Position numbers and translations under genes: made by a program
Origin: Isochrysis galbana
Lineage: Eukaryota > Haptophyta > Isochrysidales > Isochrysidaceae
DNA length: 64,000 bases
Assembly (NCBI GenBank): GCA_018136815.1
Contig: CM030937.1
Span: 1,736,934 to 1,800,933, forward strand
Reading direction: 5' to 3'
In this document: positions 51,557 to 62,600 of the stretch, piece after piece
Layout: every line of letters starts with the position of its first letter
How positions within the stretch are numbered: the first letter of the stretch is position 1
Notes under the pieces: model-generated
Told to the model about the DNA's origin: nothing
The model's database searches: none
What the model saw: only the letters and a program-made list of their open reading frames with translations

Positions 51557-53022
51557 TCAGAACTTCTTCGCCAACTCTTCCATCTTGTCGACCCGGGCCA
51601 CACCTCGGAACCCCGGATCCCGCATGCCAGCAACCATCGCCTTCCCTAGGGTTTCGACGCGGACGGGCTTGTCTAGAAAGGGTATACCCGCAGCGGCGCC
51701 CAGCGTGAAGACTGGGATCACGGGCAACACGTCGAGCTTCGACCTGTGTGAGGGAGCCGCTCGGAGCGTCGCTGCGGGCGGCAGCTGTGCGTTTGCATGC
51801 GACGCTCTCAGCATCATTGCGCACGCCAGATGAGCACAAGCGTGATCGCTCACCAAGTCCAAATGAAGGAAGGGCGAAGTATCACGGGCTTCACTCGATC
51901 GCACGAGCCGAGCTCTGCCTCGACCATACGCTTTGCCGCGAGGTACCTCTTTAGCCAGTCAGGAGCGAGGCTCTCGACCTGTGGGGCATACGGACCTGGG
52001 CTGATCAGCGCCGGTTGCGTACGACGCGCCGTAGCAGCGTGTTGATGCATGGCGAGAGCGCTGGGCATGGATCGAGCGCGCTCCACACCTGCTCGCCAAG
52101 GGGCACATCCGGCCATCCAGCCTCTGCACATGAGATGAAGCCAAAAGGTATCGGCGTACCGAACGGGAGCCGCAGCCGGTCTCGCACGGCCTGCGCGAGA
52201 GGCGTCGGACAGGATCAGTGAGAGAGTGCGGGGTGGATGTACGGTCAGCACGCGGGGCCCTCGCCAATCACGCGGCTTCCCCGTCGTGTGCGCCTCGCTG
52301 TTGTTGCACCTGGATGGCGATGAATGCGGTCTTCCGCGTCATATTGTCGTAGGTGGACTCCGGGCCCGGCTGCGAATTGGATCCCGAGACGACTGGCGAG
52401 AGCATTTTGAGCAGGCCGGAGTCCACATCAAACAAGATGCCAATGGCGTGGCATACGGCATCCGCCTCATCGACGAGCGGCTGCGGCAAGAGCCGAGGGC
52501 AAGAGAGAACATGGCTTAGTGGCCGCACAGAGAGACGGCGAAAGGCACGAGGGCGAGCGGTCAGCGGAGGCGAGAGGAGGAAAACTGATAAGCGAATGGC
52601 TGCAATTGACGATTGAGGGCGGCCGGGCGGCCTCGGCCGCCGTTTCGGTGCCCCTCCTCCCAACCACCGCCCAAAGAGTTGCCGCTGCTCTCACCTTGAC
52701 GACGGCTGGATCGAGTGCATCCCCCGCCACCCATTTCACCTGCTGGAGCAGCTCGTCCTCCGGCTCCGGATTCACCCCCCTGCGTGATAGGGAGCTCACT
52801 TTGAACCCCTGCGCGACGGCGTTCCTGAAAATATCGCGGGCGGCGCGAAGGGGTGAAGAGTGGGGACTCGGATGAGCAGCGATGGAGCGATCGCGGAGGT
52901 GTGCTAGCGAGGAAGCAGAGGTCAAGGGCGGTAGAAAAAAAGAGGTGCGCGGAAGGGAATAGGGGTTGGAATGCAAATGAGGCATAGATGTGTGGAGGCA
53001 GAGGGTGAGAAGGGGGGGGGGG

Positions 53023-53061
<39 letters not shown>

Positions 53062-53240
53062 GTTGTGGGTGTGGCTGCGTTCCTGCAGATCTCCCGGCCA
53101 GCGAATCCGCCTCCACCGAGGACGAGCATGCGCTTTCCCGTCGCGCTAGGTACCAGCTGCATTACCGGCGGCGAGAGGCGGAGGCCACGGCTCGGCGAGA
53201 GGAGAGCTGCGAGGAGCGCCACACTGAGCCGAGCAGCCAT
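51557..53240 (-). CDS. NAD(P)-binding Rossmann protein, atypical SDR (6 exons, 290 aa)
   Basis: Exons on minus: 53240-53083, 52824-52695, 52480-52310, 52190-52089, 51978-51854 and 51743-51557; total 873 nt, every junction in phase. A hydrophobic, Arg-containing leader (MAARLSVALLAALLSPSRGL) suggests organelle targeting. Then come the dinucleotide-binding turn MLVLGGGGFAGREICRNAVA, VKWVAGDALDPAVVK, ADAVCHAIGILFDVDSG, a YDNMTRKTA helix, FISCAEAGWPDVPLGEQ, WLKRYLAAKRMVEAELG (Y-x-x-x-K), VILRPSFIWTW and PVRVETLGKAMVAGM. The arrangement resembles NDUFA9/Coq11-like atypical SDRs of mitochondria; the exact function is not assignable. Introns 2-5 are GT-AG. Intron 1 begins GA, ends TTTTCAG, and is bounded by the direct repeat CAGGAACGC. 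Confidence 0.82.
53027..53062. repeat. GA microsatellite inside SDR intron 1
   Basis: GA dinucleotides (CT on the gene strand) within the 258-nt first intron. Confidence 0.9.
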
Positions 53241-53840
<600 letters not shown>

Positions 53841-54252
53841 TCTTCGCGGAAGCGTCGGAGAGTGCAACGAGGTTGCCACCATAAATAGGCTGGTAATCTC
53901 TTCAGGAAGTGACCAAAATAGTACATACTCCTCGTCGTCAAAAATAGGACATTGGTTAAGTCTGGCGTTCCGCTCTTTTCGCCGCCCCTCCGGGACTCTC
54001 AGCCCCCCTCCTCCCCCGGCGAGGGCGATCTCGCCCTCCCGTCCCCTCCGCTCCGCTTCATCTCGACACGTTGTGCAAACCCCGCGATTTTGGATGAATC
54101 GTGCTGTTTAAGTGAATGCCGCGAGCTTGTCGCCCGAACGCGATTCCAGCGAAGAGCCCTCGTGTATACGTATACTGTATTGATATTGAGTTATATCGTA
54201 TATGTATTGAAAAGACAAAGGGCAGAGTTTCCCACCTTTATCTGTCAAGACA

Positions 54253-55077
54253 TGTCGGAAGCTCCGCCCTTGCCCTTGGAGGCAGCTCAAGAGGCGACCA
54301 CACCCGACCACACAGCCATAGACACGTACGCACCACCAAGCAAGAAGGAGCAAGCATCGCGGGAGGCCGCCATATCCGTGCTCACGGGACGATTCAGCTC
54401 GGTAAGGCAGGCCCTGCAGCAGTCAACGCTCTCCGAGGCGAGCGAGTACTGCACGTGCAAAATTTTGAAAGAGCTGAAGGCCGACCCCGCTGCGCGCGCA
54501 CTCATCGATATGGAGGATGGACAAGCGTGAGAAGCAGCAGCAGGCCGCCGCAGCCGTCGCAGCGTCGCTCACGGCTCACGGCCGCTCTGATCGAAAACGA
54601 GGAGGCAGTGACCTACGAATCGCTGCAAGAAGCGTGGAAGTCAATTATTGAAGCAGGCAGTGCTAGAAGCATGCCGTCAAGTGCCGCGTGCGACGCCCTT
54701 CGCGCGCAGCTCAACAGGCACGCGATTCCCGACAAGGAGCGCCTCGCGATGGCCTTCACATTCCAGCTTCGTGCGTGACAAGGGTGCATGGAGCGGGCAA
54801 AGCGGCCAGAAGCGCGTACGTGGAATGGATGAGATCTTGGAGTCGGCGAAGCGCATCTGCGGCGAGAAGCTCGCATTCTCGCGCAACTCAATCAAAGCGG
54901 CGCTGAAGAACAAGCGCGACGTGCCTGCAACCTGCAACGATGGGGCGGTCGGTCAGCTACCCGCCAGACCTCGAGGAGGAGGTGATGCTGTTCATCAAAA
55001 ACTTGCGGCGATGCAAAGTCCCGGTCTATCGCGTGACCGAACGAGCCTCAGCCGGAGATCATAAACCCCAGCCGAAG
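54253..55077 (+). pseudogene. Decayed transposase-like frames cut by the retrotransposon
   Basis: The ATG at 54253 opens a 92-aa frame (MSEAPPLPLEAAQEATTPDH to DMEDGQA). Further protein-like patches follow in other frames: ENEEAVTYESLQEAWKSIIE, MDEILESAKRICGEKLAFSR, and from 54940 SVSYPPDLEEEVMLFIKNLR followed by CKVPVYRV. The last patch resembles the linker before the DDE domain of CENP-B/jerky/pogo-type proteins. The frame is cut at 55078, where the truncated retrotransposon copy C begins. Frameshifts between patches, or small introns, mean this is probably a dead gene. Family assignment is tentative. Confidence 0.35.
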
Positions 55078-55437
55078 TGTCGAGTCGAGCGGAGCCGGAG
55101 GGCTCTGAGCCACTCCGTCGCGAGCAGCACCGGCGGCTAGCGCGGCGCTTTGGCCCTCCTCCCCACCGGGAGTCGGGTGAATGAAATTCTGGACTGGGTC
55201 GGGCAACCCCATTTGGGTGTCTGGACGGGGAACGAACGGCGAACGAAGGGCTGTGGGGCGGCGAGGCGCTCCTAGCGGCCCTAGTGTGTTGGGTTTTAAG
55301 AGATTGTTAGACCTACAAAGAACTCTTCCCTCAGGGAGGGAGCCTAGGCTGCTAGAGTGCAGCGACGCAGCGAACAACGACGGACAAAGAGCCTGAGAAC
55401 AACAGGATACACCGACCCACGAACACACCGGAATCAT
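55048..55437 (-). pseudogene. Truncated gag of copy C
   Basis: The first ~118 residues equal copy A Gag (MIPVCSWVGVSCCSQALC to PLDST). The frame then reads into flanking DNA (LRLGFMISG) and stops. No functional product expected. Confidence 0.85.
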
Positions 55438-56392
55438 TCACCCAAACCAAGCAAATTATCAAGCAACCGCGACCCCAAATCACCGATAACTCAAACACGT
55501 CGCGAGAGACGGAGAGAGAGAGCGAGAGAGAGAGAGACTCCGCAGCGACGGCCGGAGCGTGTCTCCATTGTAACTTCCCACGTAGCGGAGAGTCCGAAGG
55601 GGAGCGTCATGTCGCGCGACCACGGCGATCACTTTGGATACAGATCGCAACGAGATGTCTTCACGACCGAATAAATCTTGCCGTTGAGCGTGAACCTTCT
55701 AGACGCTTCTAACGAACAACCCTGAGTAGCAACCAAGGGGAAAAAACACCAAAGGGGCCAAGGCTTACATGTAACTTGCATCAAGGGGAAAGATTCCCTC
55801 ACCAAGGAAGCGAACCTACACCGGTCTCCAAGGGGAGATGGCAAATTAAACCTCAAATCTCGAGCGGCTAGAGCAACCGACTCGCTCGCCAAAACCTTGA
55901 CCGAGAAGAAAGAAGCAAGGACCTACAAGCCAAGGGTAGCGGACCTAGGGAATGTGAGAGGAAATTTCCGAACGCCAACGCCAAACGCCGGAAGGCAACG
56001 AAACCCTAACCAGGCCAAGCAGAACCTACGAAGAACAGGCCTGGACGACAACGAAAGTGAGCAGGTCCCAAGAAAGAACCGGAACCCAACAAGAAACGAC
56101 AAGCCTTGCAAGAAGCTAAACAAGCCTTCACAAGGTAACCTGAGAGCCTGAGACAAGCGCGCAGCGAGTGACAGGCGACCTGGCTCCTTTGGGTCAAGAT
56201 TACCCGAAAGGAGGAAACCTGGAATCTAGACCTGACAGACAGGCTAGAAGGAACGAAACGAGAACTCGAATTCTAGATCGCTAGGGACGAACCCTACCAA
56301 CCTAGAAGTACCTGAGCTTCACCGTGTGGCCGCACGGCGAAGGACCTGGAAACAAGAGCCTGGAAATCGCATCATCTAGGATGAATGCGACA
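55078..56392 (-). mobile_element. Chromovirus copy C: LTR, leader and gag start, truncated
   Basis: Matches 26711-28025 with about 1% differences (shorter GA microsatellite, scattered substitutions). On the minus strand it runs LTR, leader, then the first ~118 codons of gag (55437 to about 55081) before ending abruptly in unrelated sequence. Its LTR is also the 3' LTR of copy B, so B and C form a head-to-tail pair sharing one LTR. Confidence 0.85.
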
Positions 56393-56763
56393 CCCCCCGA
56401 CTAAGATCGAGACGTCTCCACCTGGAAACAGAGACCTGGAAACTGGAACCTGAGCTGACCAGAGGTCAGAATCGGAACAAGAAGCAACGGAACATAGCGA
56501 GCGAAACGTGGAGACAAGAACACCCTTTGGATCCAAAGCGAGCACGAAATCGGCGGCTTAACGCGGCGGCCTCTTTCGTACGCACTGCCCCACCCACTTC
56601 TCCCTTTTATAGGAGCTTTGCTCGGGTGTTGCGCCGGGTGTAGAGCGCAGGCAGCACGCGTTCAGCACCTCCATGATTCGCTCTGACAGAAATTTGAACT
56701 CGGAGCCCTAGCCGAGGCGTGGGGCTAGCCTAGAGGGACGGGTCCCTTACCCAAGACATGGGA
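56393..56763 (-). other. 3' untranslated part of copy B before the LTR
   Basis: About 370 bp between the pol stop and the LTR start at 56392. On the minus strand it contains CCTATAAAAGGG (around 56605), a TATA-like word. The last bases are the G-run that could act as polypurine tract. Confidence 0.5.
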
Positions 56764-57711
56764 TCAACGAGAATGGAGCCTGGATCGAGTGCGCGAAGAC
56801 GGCGCATCGAGAACGGGAGGAAGAGGAGTATCCCTGGCCGACGAAGAAGTTGCTTCCGGGGACTCAACATCTTCTGGACAAGTCTCTTCGACGGAGCGAT
56901 CATACTCATCAAGCAAATCAGAACAACGACGGAGCAACTCGGAACGAGGCTCCCAGGTGGCTTCTCGAATAGAATAGCCACGCCACTTCACGAGGTACTC
57001 GATAGAACCGCCATGGCTACGACGATCGAGCAACTTTTCAACGATGTACTCGTCGTCAGCCAGCGGCTCTTCATCAACGAAAGTATGATACGGCCGGAGG
57101 TTCGAGATATGCACCTCCTCCTTGACTAACCGGTTCTCCAAATCACGGAGTCGGTACCTAGTGTCGGACAGAGCCTCTACGACGCGGTAGGGACCCGAGT
57201 AGATGAATTGCAACTTGTTGGCATGGCCTGGTAATCGCATGCAGACGCGATCCCCAGGTTCGAAACGAGCTGGTCTTTGAGACTTGATGGTAGCGTCACG
57301 GACTGACTCAGCCTGAGCGGCTAGGGTAGCCTCGAGAGCGCTGGACCATGAGAGGCGGAGGCTCGCATTGAGCCTGGATGCGTACGAGCGAACGTCGGCG
57401 GACGCCGCCTCGAGAGCAGTTGGCGAAACGGACTTCGGATCAGAGAGTTGAGCGGGCAGACGCAGCTCACGCCCAAAGATCAAAGACGCTGGAGACCGGG
57501 AGGTAACACGACCGGAAGAAGCCCTCAACGAGAGGAGTAGGAACGGCAAATGGTCGACCCAATGGCTGCCACCCTCGTTCGAGGCGCGCATCAAACGGAT
57601 GAGCGTTTGCTGAGCGCGTTCGACGAAGCCTACACCTTCATGTCGGTACGGCTCTGTACTCGACAAATCAGTCCCGGTGAGCTCCAGAATACGCGAAACA
57701 AGAACCGACAA
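56764..57711 (-). CDS. pol: Copy B integrase C-part with chromodomain
   Basis: In a different frame from the integrase core: SVLVSRILELTGTDLSSTEP then FVERAQQTLIRLMRAS (the conserved Glu of the DDE core is within this helix) and SPASLIFGRELRLPAQL. Next is a basic SH3-like GPY/F segment with PARFEPGDRVCMRLPGHANK and YSGPYRVVEAL. A chromodomain closes the protein: YIVEKLLDRR, then IEYLVKWRGYSIREATWEPR. The chromodomain defines the chromovirus clade and would guide insertion toward marked chromatin. The frame change near 57715 is either a mutation or a frameshift site; copy A cannot be compared because of the gap. Confidence 0.85.
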   Translation of the reverse strand: MSVLVSRILELTGTDLSSTEPYRHEGVGFVERAQQTLIRLMRASNEGGSHWVDHLPFLLLSLRASSGRVTSRSPASLIFGRELRLPAQLSDPKSVSPTALEAASADVRSYASRLNASLRLSWSSALEATLAAQAESVRDATIKSQRPARFEPGDRVCMRLPGHANKLQFIYSGPYRVVEALSDTRYRLRDLENRLVKEEVHISNLRPYHTFVDEEPLADDEYIVEKLLDRRSHGGSIEYLVKWRGYSIREATWEPRSELLRRCSDLLDEYDRSVEETCPEDVESPEATSSSARDTPLPPVLDAPSSRTRSRLHSR

Positions 57712-59594
57712 AGATTCGAACCGGCGTCGGTTCGAAGCTGCCTAGGGACTCCATAACGCGTCACAATCAAGCGGATGAACATGTCCAAGGCCATCTCCGA
57801 CGAGGGATCCCCATTCGACGGCTCAGCCTCAATCCATCGAGTGAGCGAGTCGATGAAGACGACCAGCTTGTCGTAACCCGAGACTCCAGGCACGAAGTTG
57901 TGAGTGGGAGCCAGTGAGAGCACGTCGCAGTAGACCACATCAAAGGGGTAGGTACCCGCGGAGAGACCGGAGGGCGACGCTAGAGCCCTAGGTAGCGGCT
58001 TGGCGAGGGTGCACTCGTGGCATTCTCGGACGTAGGACGCAACGTCGGAAGACATGCCAGGCCAGTATACCCGAGTACGAAGAAGACCAGACATTCGAGA
58101 AACTCCGAGGTGACCGGAGCGATCGTGGTAGGCAAAAAGGTAGCGAGACCGCAACGAGGGCGGAACATAGAGCACTAGCGAGTCCGAGTCGGTGGAGTCA
58201 AGGACGGTGCGATAGTAGACGAGCCCATCGTGAACGACGAAACGGCGAAGCATCTTGGATTGCTGAGCGGGAGCGGGAGCGACAGAACTGGAACACGAAT
58301 CATCTTCGGCAATGGGGCCTGAGGCGGCGGCCGGCGGAGGCGACCCTTGGCCTGATGGCTCGTGATTGACCGTCTCTCTTGAGCCTAGGAGTGGCTCTAC
58401 GAACGGATCTTCCGCCAGGGCCGCTCTCATCTCTTCGGAAGTCGGCGTACCCGGAGCCAAATAACTGGACTGGATGGCGGACCCGGAATCGGAGGCTCGA
58501 CGACGAGATCGGTCCAAGGCTTGAAGCCCTCGCGCCGTAGCTACGGAGCGCGTGATGGCAGCCACCGGATGAGACCGTTCACGCTCGGCTAGAGACTCTG
58601 AGCCAGGCTCACGTACCGCTAACGATGCTGGGCCGGCGAGTGGTTCGTCTTCGTGTTCCGGCTCCAGGGATGCTAGCCGGGACAGCCCGTCAGCATCCTG
58701 ATGAACAGCTCCTGGTTTATGTTCGACATCGAACCGGTACTCAGCCAACTTGAGAGCCCACCGAGTCAGCCGAGAGGCTGGCCCACCGGCTACTTGATCC
58801 TTCATGGTATGCAGCCATCGCAGCGCGGAGTGGTCGACGACTAACTTGAACCGACGCCCCCAAAGGTAGGGTCGCCAATTTCGGATTGATTCCAGGGCAG
58901 CCAAGAGCTCAATCTCGGTCACCGTCCAATGGCGTTCGGCCGAGGTGAGACTGCGAGCGTAGTACCCAACGACTCGTTCACGGTTATCGTCTCCTAGCTG
59001 CGAGAGGATGCCGGCGATACCCAACTTGCTAGCCCCATCGGTCTTGACGATGAAGGGCCGATCATCCCTGGGTGGAGTCAAGACGGGCTCCGAGGTGATC
59101 GCTGTCTTGAGCTCTTGGATAGCTCGGCGACACTCCTCGGACTGGGACTCCTTTGCCACGTCGCAGCCCTTCCGCGTGAGGGCAGTGAGAGGAGCAGCCT
59201 TAGCGGCGAATTGGCGAATGAATCGACGGTAGTAGGAGCAAAGGCCGAGGAAAGATCGAACCGCTTCCAAGGAGTTGATGGATGACGGGTCGATGTCGGC
59301 GACAGCTGCGACCTTCTTCGGGTCCATCTTGAGACCTTCCCTCGAGACAACGTGACCGAGGTACTCCGTAGAGGTGGCAAAGAAGACACACTTGGACATC
59401 TTGCAGGTCAGACCGGCCCACTCTAGCCGCTCGAGAACTAGGTCTAGCCGGTGAAGCATTTGCTCGAACGAAGCCTGTGCCCTGGCCTCTTCGGAAGGAC
59501 CCACGCCCGTTGACCAGATGCCCACATCATCGAGGTAAGGCATGCAGATCTCCCACGCTAGCGCACCGAGAACGATGTCCATCAAGCGGCACAT
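57630..59594 (-). CDS. pol: Copy B RT catalytic part, RNase H and integrase core
   Basis: Same frame as the upstream ORF, beyond the TAA. RT: MPYLDDVGIWS with the Y-x-D-D box. RNase H: FIVKTDGASKLGIAGILSQL, then TEIELLAALESIRNWRPYLW, VVDHSALRWL and VHQDADGLSRL. Integrase: the zinc-binding H-H-C-C segment (YHDRSGHLGVSRMSGLLRTR to ECHECTLAKP) and the DDE core (FDVVYCDVLS; FIDSLTRWIEAEP; LRTDAGSN). After LRTDAGSN the frame shifts relative to the rest of the integrase and runs to a stop at 57630. It encodes the enzymes for cDNA synthesis and insertion. Confidence 0.85.
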   Translation of the reverse strand: MCRLMDIVLGALAWEICMPYLDDVGIWSTGVGPSEEARAQASFEQMLHRLDLVLERLEWAGLTCKMSKCVFFATSTEYLGHVVSREGLKMDPKKVAAVADIDPSSINSLEAVRSFLGLCSYYRRFIRQFAAKAAPLTALTRKGCDVAKESQSEECRRAIQELKTAITSEPVLTPPRDDRPFIVKTDGASKLGIAGILSQLGDDNRERVVGYYARSLTSAERHWTVTEIELLAALESIRNWRPYLWGRRFKLVVDHSALRWLHTMKDQVAGGPASRLTRWALKLAEYRFDVEHKPGAVHQDADGLSRLASLEPEHEDEPLAGPASLAVREPGSESLAERERSHPVAAITRSVATARGLQALDRSRRRASDSGSAIQSSYLAPGTPTSEEMRAALAEDPFVEPLLGSRETVNHEPSGQGSPPPAAASGPIAEDDSCSSSVAPAPAQQSKMLRRFVVHDGLVYYRTVLDSTDSDSLVLYVPPSLRSRYLFAYHDRSGHLGVSRMSGLLRTRVYWPGMSSDVASYVRECHECTLAKPLPRALASPSGLSAGTYPFDVVYCDVLSLAPTHNFVPGVSGYDKLVVFIDSLTRWIEAEPSNGDPSSEMALDMFIRLIVTRYGVPRQLRTDAGSNLCRFLFRVFWSSPGLICRVQSRTDMKV

Positions 59595-59609
59595 GTAGGA
59601 GGGACCTGA

Positions 59610-62600
59610 TTAGATGCCGAACGGTAGAAAGTTGAACTCGTATTTGCCGCGGTGGGTAGTGAAAGCGGTGATATGTTTGTGCGATTCTTTGATCGGGATG
59701 CCCCAAAAACCAGAGGCTAAATCGAGAGTACATACGAAGAGAGAACTGAGCGGCCCTTGGCCGGACGCTAGCCTATCAATAGCCTCTACAATGAGGGGTA
59801 GAGGGCTATCCTCGACGCGTAGCTTGGCGTTAGTGTCGCGGTAGTCCACGCAGAATCGAACGGAGCCATCTTTCTTGCTGACCAGGACTACTCGGGAAGC
59901 CCAAGCCGAATTTGACTTGCGAATAATGCCGGCGGCTTCCATCTTGGCTACCTCCTCTTCTATGATGAGCTCGCCTGCGCGACCCACTCTAGACGGAGCA
60001 TGCCGGTGAGGAACAGCGCCGGGGTTGAGTGGCAACTCCACCTCGAGAACGTGCGTATGGTTTGGAGCCCCCGGGTGCAACGCGAAAGCTTTGATGCGCC
60101 GGGCCAAGAGTTGGCGTACTTCTTCTCGTTGATCGTCGGAAAGAAGCCGGTCCGGATCGATGGTGGCTGAGTCGAGTAGAGCTCGTTGCTCCTCGCTCAG
60201 CGCGGTGACAGGGTCACCATCCCCCTCGCTTCCAGTCGGAGTCCAGCCCCGGTGCAACTTGAAACGCACCTGGAGCGAAGCTATCGGATGCAGAGACGGC
60301 AGGGTCAGCGCATTGACCCCGGTGTGGACGATCGTCACCGCGATGCGGTGATCGTCCGTGGGCGTGACCACCGTGGGCATTACGAGAGGAGACGAATCGA
60401 GAGCCTCGCGATTTGGTAGGCGGTCGACCAGCATCGCGCAGTCCGAATGATCTCGGAGAGCTAGCGGAACCCTGACCCAAATGGTTGCGCGGTGGAAGGC
60501 AGGAATCGTCACCGCTTGCTCCGTGTAGAGAAGATATTCGGACGAGGTAGACGCCGGAGCTTTGGCCGCAAACTCGTCGGCAGACTCAAAGAGAGGTGTA
60601 TAGAGTGGCTGCCTAGCATCAGCAGCAGCCTCACCCTCCGATCCGGCCGGGATCTCTCGTGTTGCCGTCGACCTCTCCAGAAAGTCGACAGTCAGCGGCT
60701 GACCGGGTGACATCGAGATAGCTCCGACGAAGCCGGAGTCCGCGACTGGGGGTGGCGCCGTGGAAACTCTGACTACGCATTCGGAAAGGACTCTTGAAGA
60801 GTCTTCTGAATCGCCAGAGGCAGGACGGAGGCGGAGGCTTCCCTCCGAGCTCGCGGCGTCGAGAGAAATGGTAGCGGAGTGGGCGGCCAAAAAATCGTTC
60901 CCGAGCAGAAGCATCGGGTTTCCTTCGATGACCGCGAACGAATGACGGAAGAGGCGACCGGACAAGGAGAAGACGAGGCTAGCCCGGCCCCTAGTGATGA
61001 GAGGAAGGCCGTCCGGCCCATGTAGGTTGGGGACGATAGCGTCCGATACGCGTTCGACGCAAGCGTCTTCAGGTAGTCGATCGAGAAGAGCAGTGGTGAT
61101 TACTGACGGGCCCGCTCCAGTGTCAGCCAGGGTGCTGTTCACCGTGAGGGCAACGTCCGGGAGAACGAACCCTTGCGCCGCGCGGTCGCCATCGGCACGG
61201 CAGACCACGAGATCACGGACATAGAGGCAGTGACGAGGGTAGAGCGGCGGCGGAGTGTCCGCGATAGATTCCACCGGAAGTGAGGTTCCGGCTCCGGGTG
61301 ACAGGGTGGTTGGATTGGAGGCTAGCCTGGACGGAGAAGATTCATCGACGTGGGGCACTCGCTCGATAGCGGCGGCTACCGTCTGCGGCACGAATGGTAT
61401 TGAAGAGTATGGGGATGCCTTTGCCGAACTAGAGGGGTTAGGCACGCCATCATAGCCTAGCCCTCGACGGTCCGTCGGATGCCGAGGTTGATCCATTTGG
61501 CGTGACCATTCCTTCTCCAGGGACTTCTGCAAGTCTGTCTTCGGAAGCTTCGACAACTCGGAAAAACCGGCCGCACTGAGGCCTCTAGCGGCAGCCCCAT
61601 CGCAATACAGTGCCCGTGGAGTATCCTCTCCTTCGGCGGCGTCGGAGGGCTTGGTCTCGAGGGTCTGCATGCTCCGGTGTTCTGGAGTCTCGGGCGTATC
61701 ATCTTCTCCCGAGTCCAGCCCAACATCCCCGTTTTCAAGTGGCCTTTCGGCTACGACCGAACCGGTCGGTTCGGCCACTCCTTCGTCGCCAGCCGTGAAG
61801 GAGGCGCTCGGAGATAGTGCATTGATGCCTTGAGAGCCCAGTCGAGACAAGATGGAAGGTTCCGACGGCTCCGCAGCTGCCGCTTGCTCAGCGATTTCTT
61901 GGGCGATGGAAGGCGTGACATCCTGCCACCGATGGACCCCCGAAATTACATCACGATCGAAGACCTGCCACTTGCTGCGGCGCTTCTTCACCGTGTTTGG
62001 AGGGCCTGGCGTTGTAGAGCGGTCCCTTATGGGCCACTCCCACGGCGTGAAGCAGTCCACTTCCGCCACGGTCCCGTCTTGCGATGCGTTGGTTTCCGAG
62101 TCCTTCTGATGAAGCAGGCGAGACGCATCGGCAACGGGGCCCGCGTCTGAGATCACGACAACCGAATCAGACACTGGCGAACCGCTGGGAGGCGTGAGGT
62201 GAGAGCTAGAAGCTGCTTCGCCTCTCCCCTCCATGAAGCGAGCCAGAGCCGTCCTCGGCTCAGCCAGTTCGAAGCCGGTCGAGCAGAGCGAAGGGCGTTC
62301 TCTCAAGCTGGCAGCAGCTTGGGAAATTGCCCAGTCCACCGTGAAGTCGAGCGAACGCGACGCCTTGGCTTCGCGCGCATAACGGCGCAGGACCGGCATC
62401 CACTGGGCCGCCATTGCACCGGCAATGCCTACATAGGTGCGGCTGCGAAGGGCGCCACGGTGGGGCGACGGCGATAGATCCGCCATAGCGGATAGACGTC
62501 CCTCGACAATCTTCGAAGGATGCAAGGACGGGAGTGAAGCCGTCAGGTACAGGCCAGTTGCTTTTTGATGGCCCGTGCCGTGCTGCCACGGCTGCACAAA

